NCBI RefSeq assembly: GCF_006539145.1
Contig: NZ_BJML01000002.1
Span: 186,001 to 250,000 of the forward strand
DNA length: 64,000 nucleotides
Reading direction: 5' to 3'
Source of the DNA: Microbacterium testaceum
GTDB taxonomy: Bacteria; Actinomycetota; Actinomycetes; Actinomycetales; Microbacteriaceae
The notes beneath the pieces were generated by a model. That model did not search any database and was not told the DNA's origin. It saw nothing but the letters and a program-made list of their open reading frames with translations. Every line of letters starts with the position of its first letter. The stretch's first letter is position 1. Position numbers and translations under genes: made by a program. Below are positions 44,552-54,283 of the stretch, piece after piece.

Positions 44552-45754
44552 CTAGACCGGCACGACGAGGGCGGTTGCGAACGCGGCGACCCCCTCGCCC
44601 CGGCCGGTGAACCCGAGGCCGTCGGTGGTGGTAGCGCTGACCGAGACCGGCGCTCCCCCGAGCGCGGCGGACAATGCCTGCTCCGCTTCGATGCGGCGGT
44701 CGGCAAAGCGCGGGCGACGGGCCTGCACCTGCACGGCGACGTTGCCGACGCGCCATCCCGCGTCGGACAAGAGCTGCACGGTATGCGAGAGGAAGGCGGC
44801 CGCGTGCGCGCCGGCGAACTCGGGTCGGTCGGTGCCGAAGTGCGTACCGATGTCTCCGAGCCCCGCCGCCGCCAGCAGCGCATCGACGATCGAGTGAGCC
44901 ACGGCATCACCGTCGGAGTGCCCCGACAATGCCACCTCGCCCGGCCATTCCAGGCCCGCGAGCCACAGCGTTCCCTCTCCCCCGAACCCGTGCACGTCGG
45001 TGCCGATACCCACGCGAGGGGCCGAGTGCACCGGCGGGCGGGCGACGGATGCCGCGGGCTCGGTCGCGAGGAGGGCGCGGGCACGCTCGAGGTCGGGCCC
45101 CGTGGTGATCTTGAACGCCGCCGCGTCTCCCTCGACCGTGACGACCGCGTGCCCCGCTGCCGCGACGGCAGCCGCGTCGTCGGTGTGGTCGGCGTCGACC
45201 GCGGCAAGGGCCGCCTCGAGAACCGACCGGAGGAAGCCCTGGGGCGTCTGCGCGGCCGCGAGCTCGCTGCGATCGACGGGGCCGACCACTCGGCCGCTCT
45301 CGTCGACGCGTTTGATGGTGTCGACGACGGGAAGGGTGGGGATGACGGCGGCGGCTCCGGCGTCGACGGCGTGAACGACGCGGTCGAAGACAGCGGGGGG
45401 CGTCAGCGCGCGCGCGGCGTCGTGGACGAGGACGATCTCGACGTCGGCCCACAACGCGGCGAGGCCCGCGGCGACCGACTCCTGCCGGGTCGCCCCGCCC
45501 ACGACGACCGTGAAGAGGTCGGCGCGATCGCCGGCGGCATTCCGAGCATCGGTCAGGGCCTCGCCCTCGTAACCTCGGGGTACGACGACGACGACCTGCG
45601 CGGACATCGCCGCGAAGACGCCCCGCAGAGCGTGATGCAGGATAGACCGGTCGTCGATGCCGACGAACGCCTTCGGCGCCCCACCCTGCAAACGGGTGCC
45701 GGAACCGGCGGCGACGACGATGACCGCGAGATGCGGGACGGGGGTGAGAGTCAC
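44552..45754 (-). CDS. ispDF: Bifunctional IspD/IspF of the MEP pathway
   Basis: A two-domain enzyme of isoprenoid precursor synthesis, 400 residues. IspD (about 1-230) forms CDP-methylerythritol: [13 protein letters not shown] is the nucleotide site, with [11 protein letters not shown] and AAQTPQGF. IspF (about 240-400) forms the cyclodiphosphate: [12 protein letters not shown] and [19 protein letters not shown] hold the zinc and substrate residues, then DIGTHFG and [14 protein letters not shown]. It follows carD by 48 nt on the same strand. It would supply carotenoid, quinone and wall-lipid precursors. Confidence 0.97.
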   Translation of the reverse strand: MTLTPVPHLAVIVVAAGSGTRLQGGAPKAFVGIDDRSILHHALRGVFAAMSAQVVVVVPRGYEGEALTDARNAAGDRADLFTVVVGGATRQESVAAGLAALWADVEIVLVHDAARALTPPAVFDRVVHAVDAGAAAVIPTLPVVDTIKRVDESGRVVGPVDRSELAAAQTPQGFLRSVLEAALAAVDADHTDDAAAVAAAGHAVVTVEGDAAAFKITTGPDLERARALLATEPAASVARPPVHSAPRVGIGTDVHGFGGEGTLWLAGLEWPGEVALSGHSDGDAVAHSIVDALLAAAGLGDIGTHFGTDRPEFAGAHAAAFLSHTVQLLSDAGWRVGNVAVQVQARRPRFADRRIEAEQALSAALGGAPVSVSATTTDGLGFTGRGEGVAAFATALVVPV

Positions 45755-45802
45755 CCGTTCACGCTAGCGCGCCGCCGCGGAAGGGCGACGCGCTGAGCAG
45801 GA

Positions 45803-46285
45803 TCAGGAGGCGAGGACCTCGTCGAGCACGACGCTCGCGCGGTCTTCGTCGGTCTTCTCGGCCAGAGCGAGCTCCGACACCAGGATCTGGCGCGCCTTGG
45901 CCAGCATCCGCTTCTCACCGGCGGACAGGCCACGGTCCTGATCGCGGCGCCACAGGTCGCGGACGACCTCGCTGACCTTGATCACATCGCCCGAAGCGAG
46001 CTTCTCGAGGTTCGCCTTGTAGCGACGCGACCAGTTGGTCGGCTCCTCGGTGAAGGGCGCACGGAGCACCTCGAAGACACGGTCGAGACCGTCCTTGCCG
46101 ATCACGTCACGAACGCCGACGAGGTCGACGTTGTCCGCCGGAACCTCGATGACGAGGTCTCCCTGGGTGACATTGAGCTTCAGGTATTTCTTCGTCTCGC
46201 CCTTGATAACGCGTTCCTTGACCTCGATGATCGTGGCCGCGCCATGGTGCGGGTAAACGACGGTCTCGCCAACCTCAAAAAGCAT
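45803..46285 (-). CDS. carD: CarD-family transcription regulator
   Basis: A protein of 160 residues that binds RNA polymerase beta and stabilises the open promoter complex at rRNA and other promoters. The RNAP-interacting Tudor-like domain starts [19 protein letters not shown], and the helical DNA-binding domain carries [18 protein letters not shown] with the Trp that contacts the promoter bubble. It is an essential gene in mycobacteria. ATG 46285 is preceded by AAAGGACA; the longer frame is not used. A -10-like box lies at 46312-46317. Confidence 0.95.
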   Translation of the reverse strand: MLFEVGETVVYPHHGAATIIEVKERVIKGETKKYLKLNVTQGDLVIEVPADNVDLVGVRDVIGKDGLDRVFEVLRAPFTEEPTNWSRRYKANLEKLASGDVIKVSEVVRDLWRRDQDRGLSAGEKRMLAKARQILVSELALAEKTDEDRASVVLDEVLAS

Positions 46286-46311
46286 GGAGTTATGTCCTTT
46301 CGGCAACATCC

Positions 46312-46317
46312 AGGATA
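46312..46317 (-). promoter_or_regulatory. -10 box of carD
   Basis: TATCCT on the minus strand lies 26 nt upstream of the carD ATG; a clear -35 is not seen. Confidence 0.45.
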
Positions 46318-46404
46318 CCACAGGCCCGCATGCGCTAAGGTTCCGCCCTCCCCACCCGCAGCCCCTCCCGCGCGCGTGCGAGCAGGCCCGGACCGCGGAC
46401 CCCG

Positions 46405-46410
46405 TAGGAT
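46405..46410 (+). promoter_or_regulatory. -10 box of the lipoprotein gene
   Basis: TAGGAT lies 34 nt before the GTG start; GGAGG lies just upstream of that start. Confidence 0.45.
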
Positions 46411-46444
46411 GATCTTGATGCCGTCTGTCGATCTTGGAGGATCC

Positions 46445-47008
46445 GTGAAAACGCGCCTGATCGCGTCCATCGCCCTGGGTGCCGCTGTCGTACTCGGTAC
46501 GACGGGATGCAACATCCTCGCCCCGCAGGCGACCACCATCGATTACTCCGCCTCCGACGGGGTGAACGTCCCGGCCGATTCCGGTCCGCTGCACATCCGC
46601 AACGCGATGATCGTCGCCAACGACGACGGCACCACCGGCAACTTCGTCGCGGCCGTCGTCAACGACACCACCGAGCCGCTCACGCTGCGCCTCGAGGTCG
46701 GCGAGGGCTCGAGCGCTGTCCGCTCCTCGGTGAACGTGCTGGCCAACAGGACGCTCAGCCTCGGCGACCTGGCCGACGGTGTCCAGCCGCTGCGACTCGA
46801 CGACATCGACGCCGTTCCCGGGTCGACGGTGCCCGTGTACTTCCAGTCCGGTGACGGACAGGGCGCGCTCATCCAGGTGCCCGTCCTCGACGGCGCCCTC
46901 GAGTACCTCGCGCCGCTCGCGCCGAGCCCCGAGCCGTCCTTCAGCGTCACCCCCCTTCCGGCCACGCCCTCCGCGACGCCGACGGCCAGCCCGACCCCCG
47001 CATCCTGA
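46445..47008 (+). CDS. Putative lipoprotein
   Basis: A secreted lipoprotein of 187 residues. After [18 protein letters not shown] the lipobox is TTGC with Cys about residue 22, so it would be processed and lipidated at the outer face of the membrane. The mature part is a beta-rich domain ([34 protein letters not shown]) that fits an Ig-like fold, and the tail from about 155 is Pro/Thr/Ser/Ala repetitive ([17 protein letters not shown]). Function unknown. The start GTG 46445 is set by GGAGG and the signal peptide; ATG 46418 gives a longer form. Confidence 0.82.
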   Translation: MKTRLIASIALGAAVVLGTTGCNILAPQATTIDYSASDGVNVPADSGPLHIRNAMIVANDDGTTGNFVAAVVNDTTEPLTLRLEVGEGSSAVRSSVNVLANRTLSLGDLADGVQPLRLDDIDAVPGSTVPVYFQSGDGQGALIQVPVLDGALEYLAPLAPSPEPSFSVTPLPATPSATPTASPTPAS

Positions 47009-47012
47009 CCTC

Positions 47013-47054
47013 ACGACGAAGGCGCCGACGGTTCTCTGTCGGCGCCTTCGTCGT
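47013..47054. terminator. Bidirectional terminator between lipoprotein gene and regX3
   Basis: A 17-bp stem ACGACGAAGGCGCCGAC and its complement with an 8-nt loop starts 4 nt after the lipoprotein stop, between convergent genes. Confidence 0.85.
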
Positions 47055-47066
47055 TCTCGCGAGCCG

Positions 47067-47750
47067 TCAGGCCTCGAAGCGGTAGCCCAGTCCCCGCACG
47101 GTGACGAGCATGCTCGGCTCGCTCGGGTTCTGCTCGATGCGCGAGCGGATGCGCTTGATGTGCACGTCGAGCGTCTTGGTGTCGCCGAAGTAGTCCGTCC
47201 CCCACACACGATCGATGAGCTGTCCCCGCGTGAGCACGCGACCGGCGTTGCGCATCAGCACCTCGAGGAGCTCGAACTCCTTGAGGGGGATGTTGATCTC
47301 CCCGCCGTCCACCGCGACGGTGTGGCGGTCGATGTCGAGCACGACGCGTCCCCCCGACAGGATGCGGTCGTCGAGGTCGGCCTCCTCCGGCGCGCGACGG
47401 CGCAGCACAGCGCGCATTCGCGCCAGCAGCTCGCGGGTCGAGTAGGGCTTGGTGACGTAATCGTCGGCGCCGAGCTCGAGGCCGACGACGATATCGACCT
47501 CGGAATCCTTGGCCGTGAGCATGATGATCGGCACCTGCGAGGCCAGTCGCACCTGACGACACACTTCTGTCCCCGGCATCCCCGGAAGCATGAGATCCAG
47601 CAGGATGATGTCGGCGCCGCGCTCTCGGAAGGCGGCCAGGGCGAGGGCACCGTCTTCGGCGATCTCGACCTCGTAGCCCTCTCGGCGCAGCAGGTAGGCC
47701 AGGGGGTCGGCCAGGTCGGGTTCGTCCTCGACGATCAGAACGCGGGTCAT
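47067..47750 (-). CDS. regX3: Response regulator RegX3 (phosphate)
   Basis: An OmpR-family regulator of 227 residues. The receiver has [10 protein letters not shown] with acidic residues, the phospho-Asp in [10 protein letters not shown] (about 52) and YVTKPYS; the winged helix has [20 protein letters not shown] and [15 protein letters not shown]. The sequence matches RegX3, which responds to phosphate starvation in mycobacteria. It overlaps the senX3 gene end by 4 nt (ATGA). The kinase gene, a Pho-box-like repeat and divergent phoU lie directly upstream, which supports the phosphate role. Confidence 0.93.
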   Translation of the reverse strand: MTRVLIVEDEPDLADPLAYLLRREGYEVEIAEDGALALAAFRERGADIILLDLMLPGMPGTEVCRQVRLASQVPIIMLTAKDSEVDIVVGLELGADDYVTKPYSTRELLARMRAVLRRRAPEEADLDDRILSGGRVVLDIDRHTVAVDGGEINIPLKEFELLEVLMRNAGRVLTRGQLIDRVWGTDYFGDTKTLDVHIKRIRSRIEQNPSEPSMLVTVRGLGYRFEA

Positions 47751-48961
47751 GCGGTGTCTCCCTTCGCGGGTACGGGGGTCGTCGCGGAGCTCTTGCGGCC
47801 CTTGCGACGAGGTTTGGGGCGGACGCCCTCGAGATCGGGAGCCTCCGACATGGGGAGTCGGATGGTGAAGGTCGAGCCGCGGTCCGGACGCGACCAGAGC
47901 CGCACCTCTCCCCCGTGGCGTTGAACGGCGTGCTTCACGATCGACAGGCCGAGGCCGGTTCCGCCGGTCCGGCGGGAGCGAGCCTGATCGGCACGGTAGA
48001 ACCGCTCGAAGACGCGGTGCTGGTCGCTTTCGGGAATGCCGATCCCGCGGTCGGTCACCGCGATCTCGACGACGGTGTCGTCGAGCTTGACGCCGACGCC
48101 GACCTTCGACCCCTCCGGCGAGTACGCGATCGCATTCGCCACCAGGTTGCCGACGGCCTCGGTGAGGATCTGCGGCTCGCCGCGCACCCACAGCCCCTTG
48201 GTGCCGCCGCGGACGACCGTGACCTGAGCGGCATCCGCCTGGATCGCGTAGCCCTCGACCGCGGCGGTGACGACCTCGTCGATCGAGACGTCGCGCACGT
48301 CGCGCAGTTCGTCGGAGGCCTGCAGGCGCGACAGGCTCAGGATGCGGTTCACGAGGGCCGCCAACCGCGTGACCTCCGCCTGCAGCCGCGAGGCGAAGTG
48401 GCGTACCTGAGCGGGATCGTCCGCGGCGAACTCGATCGCCTCGGAGAGCAGGCTCACGGCACCGACCGGTGTCTTCAACTCGTGGCTCGTGTTGGCGACG
48501 AAATCGCGACGCATCTCTTCCACCCGCTCGCGCTCGGTGATGTCACGCAGCACGACGAGGGTGAGACGGCCCGAGATGGGAGTCGCGCGGACAGCGACCA
48601 GACGCGGCTCGGCGGGCGCGGCACCGCGACGCAGACGGAGATTCTCGGCGATGCCCGATCCGGTGTCGCGCGCCACGCGGGCCACGCGCTTGAGCTCCTC
48701 GCTCGAGATCACCTCTCCGGCATGGGCGCCGAACACCTCGGCGGCAGGCGAGAGCGCGAGCACCGTCGATGAGGTGTCGCACACGAAGGCGGGGTCGTCC
48801 ATCGCCCCCAGCATGGCCTCCACGCCCTCCGGCACCTCCGCGGAGGTCTGTGCCAGGGAGCGATCGCGGGCACGCAGTGCCGCGACCACCAGGCCGACCA
48901 CCGCGGCTCCGATCAGGAGTCCTGCGAGGAGCGCGAGCAGCACGAGCTGCGGTTGTTCCAT
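47747..48961 (-). CDS. senX3: Sensor kinase SenX3 (phosphate)
   Basis: A membrane sensor kinase of 404 residues. A single N-terminal anchor LLALLAGLLIGAAVVGLVVA is followed by a PAS-like region (about 50-150; MDDPAFVCDTSSTVLAL), the H-box RDFVANTSHELKTPVGAVSL (His about 170), N, G1 (DRGIGIPESDQHRVF) and G2 (GGTGLGLSIVKHAV) motifs. This architecture is that of SenX3 rather than classical PhoR with an extracytoplasmic loop. It is read with regX3 and is divergent from phoU. Start ATG 48961 is set by the hydrophobic start. Confidence 0.93.
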   Translation of the reverse strand: MEQPQLVLLALLAGLLIGAAVVGLVVAALRARDRSLAQTSAEVPEGVEAMLGAMDDPAFVCDTSSTVLALSPAAEVFGAHAGEVISSEELKRVARVARDTGSGIAENLRLRRGAAPAEPRLVAVRATPISGRLTLVVLRDITERERVEEMRRDFVANTSHELKTPVGAVSLLSEAIEFAADDPAQVRHFASRLQAEVTRLAALVNRILSLSRLQASDELRDVRDVSIDEVVTAAVEGYAIQADAAQVTVVRGGTKGLWVRGEPQILTEAVGNLVANAIAYSPEGSKVGVGVKLDDTVVEIAVTDRGIGIPESDQHRVFERFYRADQARSRRTGGTGLGLSIVKHAVQRHGGEVRLWSRPDRGSTFTIRLPMSEAPDLEGVRPKPRRKGRKSSATTPVPAKGDTA

Positions 48962-48989
48962 GCCCCCAGCGTAGGGGCGGCCCTCGACC

Positions 48990-49006
48990 GTCACCGGCCG
49001 TTCACC
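48990..49006. promoter_or_regulatory. Pho-box-like direct repeat between senX3 and phoU
   Basis: GTCACC and GTTCACC have their TCACC elements exactly 11 nt apart (48991 and 49002) on the plus strand. Direct repeats of 11-nt GTTCACC-type units are the known operators of PhoP in Streptomyces and of RegX3 in mycobacteria. It lies 30-45 nt upstream of senX3 and about 130 nt upstream of phoU. Confidence 0.65.
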
Positions 49007-49132
49007 CCCGTGAGAGTCGCAGCAGAGGCTACTATTCACTGTCACAGCACCGCTCGTTAACCTTCGCTGGGAAGAATCCCGAGGGTTGCGGGACACTCCG
49101 TGCCGTGCCGCCGACGAGGAAGGTACCCGCCC

Positions 49133-49816
49133 ATGCGCGAAGTATTCCACCAGTCCCTCGAGGACGTTCAGAGCCGACTGGTCGAGATCGCCGACCTCGT
49201 GACCATCGCGATCGACCGCGCCACCCGCGCGTTCGGGACGAGCGACGTCTCGCTCGCCGAAGAGGTCATCGAGGCCGACGCCATCATCGACGAGAAGGCC
49301 TTCGAGCTCGACGAGCTCGCGATCGAGATCCTCGCCCGCCAGCAGCCCGTCGCCCGCGACCTGCGCATCGTGGTCACCGCCCTCCGAGTGAGCGCCTCGC
49401 TCGAGCGCATGGGCGACATGGCCGAGCACATCGCTCAGCTCGCGCGCTCGCGCTTCCCCGAGCGCGCGATCCCCAAGGGGCTCAAGAGCACCTTCACCCG
49501 CATGGGCGAGCTCGACGTCGAGGTCGCGCGCAAACTCGCCGAGCTCCTGCGCACGCAGGACCTTCGGCTCGCCGAGGCCATCCGCGACGCCGACGACGAC
49601 ATCGACGAACTGCATCTCAGTGTCTTCGAGAAGGTGCTCGGCGACTCGTGGAAGGGCGAGGCGACCGCAACGGTCGACGCCACCCTCGCGAGCCGATACC
49701 ACGAGCGCTTCGCCGACCACGCGGTGTCCGTCGCCAAGAAGGTCATCTACCTCGCGACCGGCGATTGGGCCGGCGCCGACGACGAGAGCGCGGCCGAGCC
49801 GAGCCCGGTCATCTGA
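49133..49816 (+). CDS. phoU: PhoU phosphate signalling protein
   Basis: A helical protein of 227 residues made of two three-helix repeats that damp the phosphate kinase and the Pst transporter. Motifs are EVIEADAIIDEKAFELDELA and LRIVVTALRVSASLERMGDM in the first repeat and VFEKVLGDSWKG... with ASRYHERFADHAVSVAKKV in the second. Metal-binding ExxxD positions are in line with the family. ATG 49133 has GAGGAAGG 10 nt upstream. It is divergent from senX3, a common actinobacterial layout for the phosphate regulon. Confidence 0.95.
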   Translation: MREVFHQSLEDVQSRLVEIADLVTIAIDRATRAFGTSDVSLAEEVIEADAIIDEKAFELDELAIEILARQQPVARDLRIVVTALRVSASLERMGDMAEHIAQLARSRFPERAIPKGLKSTFTRMGELDVEVARKLAELLRTQDLRLAEAIRDADDDIDELHLSVFEKVLGDSWKGEATATVDATLASRYHERFADHAVSVAKKVIYLATGDWAGADDESAAEPSPVI

Positions 49817-49828
49817 CCCCAGAGCGCG

Positions 49829-49870
49829 AGAAGAGGGGGTGGATGCCGATCGGCATCCACCCCCTCTTCT
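49829..49870. terminator. Bidirectional terminator between phoU and the mutase gene
   Basis: A perfect 42-bp palindrome AGAAGAGGGGGTGGATGCCG... lies between convergent genes; the arms again carry GGATGCC/GGCATCC. Confidence 0.85.
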
Positions 49871-49878
49871 GTCGGACG

Positions 49879-50625
49879 TCAGTGCTTGTTGCCCTGAGCG
49901 GCGACGGCGGCAGCACCGGCGGCCGCGGCCTCGGGGTCGAGGTACTCGCCCGGACCGAGGGGCTTGAGGTCGTCATCGAGGCGGTAGACCAGCGGAATGC
50001 CGGTCGGGATGTTCAGCTCGGCGATGTCGGCGTCGCTGATGCCCTCGAGATGCTTGACCAGTCCGCGCAGAGAGTTGCCGTGCGCCGTGACGAGCACGGT
50101 CTTGCCGGCCTGCAGATCGGGGACGATGTCGCTGTGCCAGTACGGCAGCATGCGGTCGATGACGATCTTCAGCGACTCGGTGTCGGGCACCTCGCCGTCG
50201 ATGCCGACGTACCGGGGGTCGCCCACCTGGCTGTACGGGTCGTCGGCGGACAGCGCCGGGGGCGGAACGTCGAAGGAGCGGCGCCAGAGCATGAACTGCT
50301 CGTTGCCGAACTCCTCGAGGGTCTGCGCCTTGTCCTTGCCCTGCAGGGCGCCGTAGTGACGCTCGTTGAGGCGCCATGACCGCTTGACCGGGATCCACAG
50401 GCGGTCGGCGGCGTCGAGGGCGATGTTCGCCGTCTGGATCGCCCGGCTGAGCACCGAGGTGTGCAGCACGTCGGGAAGGACGCCGGACTCGGCGAGCAGC
50501 TCGCCGCCGCGCTTCGCCTCGGCCTTGCCCTGGTCGGTGAGTCGCACGTCGACCCAGCCGGTGAACTGGTTGGTCTTGTTCCACTCGCTCTGCCCGTGGC
50601 GGAGGAGGATCAGCGTGTGAGGCAT
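49879..50625 (-). CDS. gpmA: 2,3-bisphosphoglycerate-dependent phosphoglycerate mutase
   Basis: A glycolytic enzyme of 248 residues that interconverts 3- and 2-phosphoglycerate through a phosphohistidine. [20 protein letters not shown] carries the catalytic His and the RHG motif, [14 protein letters not shown] is the dPGM signature, and [20 protein letters not shown] holds the second His. The end KH is shorter than in enteric enzymes. It is full length for the family and monocistronic. Confidence 0.96.
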   Translation of the reverse strand: MPHTLILLRHGQSEWNKTNQFTGWVDVRLTDQGKAEAKRGGELLAESGVLPDVLHTSVLSRAIQTANIALDAADRLWIPVKRSWRLNERHYGALQGKDKAQTLEEFGNEQFMLWRRSFDVPPPALSADDPYSQVGDPRYVGIDGEVPDTESLKIVIDRMLPYWHSDIVPDLQAGKTVLVTAHGNSLRGLVKHLEGISDADIAELNIPTGIPLVYRLDDDLKPLGPGEYLDPEAAAAGAAAVAAQGNKH

Positions 50626-50687
50626 GACTCCATGCTACCGACGTGCGGACCGCGGGCCGGGGCGCGGAGTCCTGGCAAAATAGTGGA

Positions 50688-51476
50688 GTGACCCCCTCCC
50701 CCGTCGGCCGTCCCACCCGCGGCACGACCGGGGCGAACCGCCTGAGACGCATCGACCGGTGGATCGCTCGGCACCCGGTCCTCCGTCGCGCCGACGACCC
50801 CCTCGTGGTCGACCTGGGCTTCGGGGCGAGCGCCGTGACCCCCCTCGAACTTCTTGCTCGGCTCCGCGGCCAGAGGCCGGATGCCGAGGTCCTCGGCCTC
50901 GAGATCGACCCCGAGCGCGTGGCCCGCGCCCGTGAGCAGTCGACGGGGGTCGAGGGGGTGTCCTTCGCTCGCGGAGGCTTCGAAGTCCCGGTACCGGGCG
51001 GGCGCCGGCCCGCGATCATCCGGGCCATGAACGTGCTGCGCCAATACGACGAGGCCGACGTCGCCGACGCGTGGGGCCGCATGTGCGCGCGGCTGCAGCC
51101 CGACGGCATCCTGGTCGAGGGCACCTGCGATGAGATCGGTCGTATCGCGACCTGGGCGGAGGTGGGGGCAGATGCCGTGCCCCGAAGCCTCACCGTCTCG
51201 CTCCGTCTCGCCGAGCTCGACTCCCCCGCGATCGCCGCCGAGCGCCTGCCGAAGGCCCTCATCCATCGCAACGTCGACGGGGAGCGCGTGCAGGAGTTCG
51301 TGGCATCCCTCGATCGCGAATGGGCGCGCGCCGCAGTGGTCGCCCCGTTCGGGCCGGTCCACCGGTGGCGCACGGCCATGCGCGCCCTGGCGGACGCCGG
51401 GTGGCCCCTGCTGCGCCGCGAGCGCTGGCGGCTCGGCGAGGTGGGCGTCGCATGGGAAGCCGTCGCTCCGCGCTGA
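50688..51476 (+). CDS. Class I SAM-dependent methyltransferase-like protein
   Basis: A protein of 262 residues starting at GTG 50688. PLVVDLGFGASAVTPLELLA is motif I (the usual DxGxG here is DLGFGAS), VLGLEIDPERVARAR motif II and RPAIIRAMNVLRQYD motif IV-like. DGILVEGTCDEIGRI is in the post-motif region. The target is unknown. ATG is absent; GTG has GGA 4 nt upstream. It is divergent from gpmA by 62 nt. Confidence 0.83.
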   Translation: MTPSPVGRPTRGTTGANRLRRIDRWIARHPVLRRADDPLVVDLGFGASAVTPLELLARLRGQRPDAEVLGLEIDPERVARAREQSTGVEGVSFARGGFEVPVPGGRRPAIIRAMNVLRQYDEADVADAWGRMCARLQPDGILVEGTCDEIGRIATWAEVGADAVPRSLTVSLRLAELDSPAIAAERLPKALIHRNVDGERVQEFVASLDREWARAAVVAPFGPVHRWRTAMRALADAGWPLLRRERWRLGEVGVAWEAVAPR

Positions 51477-51479
51477 GCG

Positions 51480-52589
51480 TCACACCCGCGGGAGAAGTGC
51501 CCGGGCGTCAGCCGAGGGCATTCCGGCCGCGACGAGGAGGTCGACGGCGAGCGGACGCAGGGCCGCGATGAGGTTGAGCTCGCCGACACGCCCCTCGGGC
51601 AGCAGGTTCGCGGGATCGAGCCGTCGAGCGACCGCGCCGACGGCTTCTCGGGCGACGGGTTCGAGCGAGATGTCGTCGAGACTGTCGCGGACGAGCCCCG
51701 CGCCCCGCGCCAGTTCGGCCAGCAGATCGGCGGGGACGGGGCGGCTCTCGCCGTCGGCGCAGAGATAAGCCGCGCGCCGGGCGACCACGCGGAGGTTTCG
51801 CGTGGTGAGGTCGAGTGCCCCTCGGACTCGCTCATGGCGATCGAGCTCGGTGCGCTGTCGGCGCAGGAACGGCGAGATGCGCGCGACCTCGCGTCCCGAC
51901 TCGAGCGAACCGCTCCACGCGTCGACGTAGGTCTGCAGCGAACGGGCTCGCTCGAGACCGCGCTCGGCGCGAGCACGATCGCCCCTGCGCAGCGCGCGGA
52001 CGATCGTGTCCATGGCGGCATCCAGCGCGTCGAAGAGTTCGTCGGCGTCGCGCAGCTCGGTGCGGCGGAGGGTGCGCGGGATCAGCGCGGTCACGATGAG
52101 CGCGGCGACGCCGCCGATCGCCCCGTCCACGAGGCGCAGGAACGGCACGCCCGACACCAGTACGAGGGCGATGAGCGACTGGACGACCGCCGCGAGCGCG
52201 AAGCCCGGCTGGGGCGACAGGAACCGGGCCACGACGAGGGTCACCGTCATCGCGAGGGCGATCTGCCACCATCCGGCCCCGGCGACGAGCAGGACGACCT
52301 CGGCGATGAGGATGCCGACGAGCATGCCCATGACCGTCTCGGCGACCCGCCACGGGCGCGCGTCGCGCACCAGCCCCAGGCTCGACACCGTGACCGTCGC
52401 CGCGAGCAGAGGGACCGAGTGCCCCAGCACGAAGTGCGCGAAAGCGTACGCTGCGGTCGCGGCGACGACGATCTGCGCGATCGCCGGTAGCGACTCGCGC
52501 ACGCGGTTGACCCGGCGCCCGACGGTGGAGCGCCAACGCGGACCGGCGACGACGACCCCGACGGTCGTCGAGGAGTCGTCGGGGGTCAT
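51480..52589 (-). CDS. FUSC/aromatic acid exporter family membrane protein
   Basis: A protein of 369 residues. Five to six membrane segments come first: AIAQIVVAATAAYAFAHFVL, VPLLAATVTVSSLGLV, MGMLVGILIAEVVLLVAGAG, WWQIALAMTVTLVVARFL, GFALAAVVQSLIALVLVSGV and LVDGAIGGVAALIVTALI. A long cytoplasmic helical domain follows (LDRHERVRGALDLTTRNLRV). The pattern is the FUSC fold of aromatic-acid and toxin efflux proteins. The stop of ygfZ overlaps its ATG (ATGA). Confidence 0.87.
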   Translation of the reverse strand: MTPDDSSTTVGVVVAGPRWRSTVGRRVNRVRESLPAIAQIVVAATAAYAFAHFVLGHSVPLLAATVTVSSLGLVRDARPWRVAETVMGMLVGILIAEVVLLVAGAGWWQIALAMTVTLVVARFLSPQPGFALAAVVQSLIALVLVSGVPFLRLVDGAIGGVAALIVTALIPRTLRRTELRDADELFDALDAAMDTIVRALRRGDRARAERGLERARSLQTYVDAWSGSLESGREVARISPFLRRQRTELDRHERVRGALDLTTRNLRVVARRAAYLCADGESRPVPADLLAELARGAGLVRDSLDDISLEPVAREAVGAVARRLDPANLLPEGRVGELNLIAALRPLAVDLLVAAGMPSADARALLPRV

Positions 52590-53674
52590 TCCGCGGCGCG
52601 TCGGCGCCCGAGGCGCGGCAGGCGGGGAACGGCGGCGGTGGCGCCCGCGTCGGCGGGAACGACGGTCTCGGCCGCCGCGGCCAGCGGCCCGTCGGCGGTG
52701 TCGACGACGAGCGGCTCGCCCTCGGGAGCGGTGCGCTTGACGAGGGCCAGGGCGATCGGCCCCTCCTCGTGGTGGACGGCCACCGAGGTGATGGCGCCGA
52801 TCACGGTGTCGCCCGCGCGCACGGCATCCCCGCGGGCGGGCAGGACGTTGTCGCTGCCATCGAGCTGGAGGGCGACGACGCGGCGCGGTGGATGCCCGAG
52901 GTTGTGGACCTTCGCCACCGTCTCCTGACCGCGGTAGCACCCTTTCGACAGGTGCACGGCGGTGCGGAGCCAGTCCATCTCGTGCGGGAGCAGCCGCTCG
53001 TCGGCGTCGATCGCCACGCGAGGACGCCACGCGGCGACGCGCAGGGCTTCGACGGCGTCGAGACCGGCCAACGCCGTCTCGCCGCTCGCGGCCGACGCGA
53101 TCACTCGCTCGAACTCCGCGGCATCCACGATCGCTTCGGCCCAGTCGCGGTCGGCCCCCGGATGGGGCTCGACGCGGGCGTACGCCCACCCGCCCGGTGA
53201 GACATCGGGCCACGGATCGACCCACACCGGCGCGACGGTCGAGACAGACCCCACGGCCGCGCGCGTGCCACCGAGCACGAACAGGTCGTCAGAGCGGTCG
53301 GTCACCACCACGCGGAGGCGGAAGCGCATCCGCATGAGCCACACGGCGAGGGCCGCGGCATCTGACGCGTCGACAAGAAGCCACGTGGTCTCGTCGTCAT
53401 CGACCACCGAGGCGGCGTGCTCGACGCGGCCCTGGGGGTCGAGGATGAGGAACTCGGTCGAGACGCCGGGCGCGAGGTGAGTGAGGGCCTGCGACGACAG
53501 CGAGTCGAGCCAGCTGCGGCGGTCCTCGCCCGAGACCGTGATGACGCGGCGGTCGCCGAGGGGCGCGAGAGCCGTTCCGGATGCCAGGCGGCGCTGCTCC
53601 GCGACGGGAGAGCCGACGTGGCGCAGCCCGCGGTCGTCGATCACCGCTCCCGGGACGGCGGAGAGAGAAGTCAT
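52586..53674 (-). CDS. YgfZ/GcvT-domain folate-binding protein
   Basis: A protein of 362 residues in the YgfZ family, which helps repair or assemble iron-sulfur clusters with folate. The hallmark KGCYRGQETVAKV is present (HLSKGCYRGQ), along with the GcvT-like folate domain (LILDPQGRVEHAASVVDDDE) and DWLRTAVHLSKG. The C-terminal beta-barrel carries SVAVHHEEGPIALALVKRTA. ATG 53674 is chosen; GTG 53680 overlapping the upstream stop (GTGA) is possible. It is coupled to the nitrobindin and FUSC genes. Confidence 0.93.
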   Translation of the reverse strand: MTSLSAVPGAVIDDRGLRHVGSPVAEQRRLASGTALAPLGDRRVITVSGEDRRSWLDSLSSQALTHLAPGVSTEFLILDPQGRVEHAASVVDDDETTWLLVDASDAAALAVWLMRMRFRLRVVVTDRSDDLFVLGGTRAAVGSVSTVAPVWVDPWPDVSPGGWAYARVEPHPGADRDWAEAIVDAAEFERVIASAASGETALAGLDAVEALRVAAWRPRVAIDADERLLPHEMDWLRTAVHLSKGCYRGQETVAKVHNLGHPPRRVVALQLDGSDNVLPARGDAVRAGDTVIGAITSVAVHHEEGPIALALVKRTAPEGEPLVVDTADGPLAAAAETVVPADAGATAAVPRLPRLGRRRAAE

Positions 53675-53676
53675 GG

Positions 53677-54276
53677 TCACTCCGCTCGAGCCAGTCGCGC
53701 CGAGGCGTGCGAACCCAGCTCCCGACCGAGCGCGGCGATGTCCCACGCCCAGAGGAGGTGGTTGTCGACGAGACCATAGAGACGGGTCGCCGCGGTGTAG
53801 GTCTTCGCACCGGCGGTGCGGACGACGGCATCCGTCGCCAGGTCGATTCGCGGACCCTTCACCTGCCCGACATAGAGCTCCAGGATGCCGTCGGCGTGCG
53901 CCAGACTCACCTCGATGTCGAAGCCGCCGTCGGCGTTTCGCAGGGCCTCGACGTCGTCGGCGGTGCGGGTGACGGGCTCGGCGGTCGCGGGGAGAAGGCC
54001 GGGGCCGGCATCGGCGTCGCCGACGGGTCGCGCGAGACGCCAGTAGCCGATCTCGGAGACCAGGGGACGTCGTTCTTCTCCCTGGAGCAGCCACGCGTCG
54101 GCGGAGTAGTTGAGGAACGCGCCGCCGTCGTGGCTGAAGCTCACGCGGTGGGCGAACTCACCCGAGAAGGATCGTCCGTCGACCTCGTAGTCGATGACTC
54201 CGGTACCCTCCCAGACGCCCACCAGCCACGAGAGCGGGACGAGGTCGGCGGGGAGATCGGTCGGGATCTCGATCAC
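53677..54276 (-). CDS. Nitrobindin-like haem-binding protein (FABP/DUF1794)
   Basis: A protein of 199 residues with a ten-strand beta barrel as in nitrobindin and THAP4. SWLVGVWEGTGVIDYEVDGR holds the GxWxGxG entry, and the C-terminal YTAATRLYGLVDNHLLWAWD has the conserved His near the haem iron. Actinobacterial members bind ferric haem and act on peroxynitrite or NO. The start is GTG 54276. It overlaps ygfZ, a common pair in this group. Confidence 0.88.
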   Translation of the reverse strand: MIEIPTDLPADLVPLSWLVGVWEGTGVIDYEVDGRSFSGEFAHRVSFSHDGGAFLNYSADAWLLQGEERRPLVSEIGYWRLARPVGDADAGPGLLPATAEPVTRTADDVEALRNADGGFDIEVSLAHADGILELYVGQVKGPRIDLATDAVVRTAGAKTYTAATRLYGLVDNHLLWAWDIAALGRELGSHASARLARAE

Positions 54277-54283
54277 GACGCGC

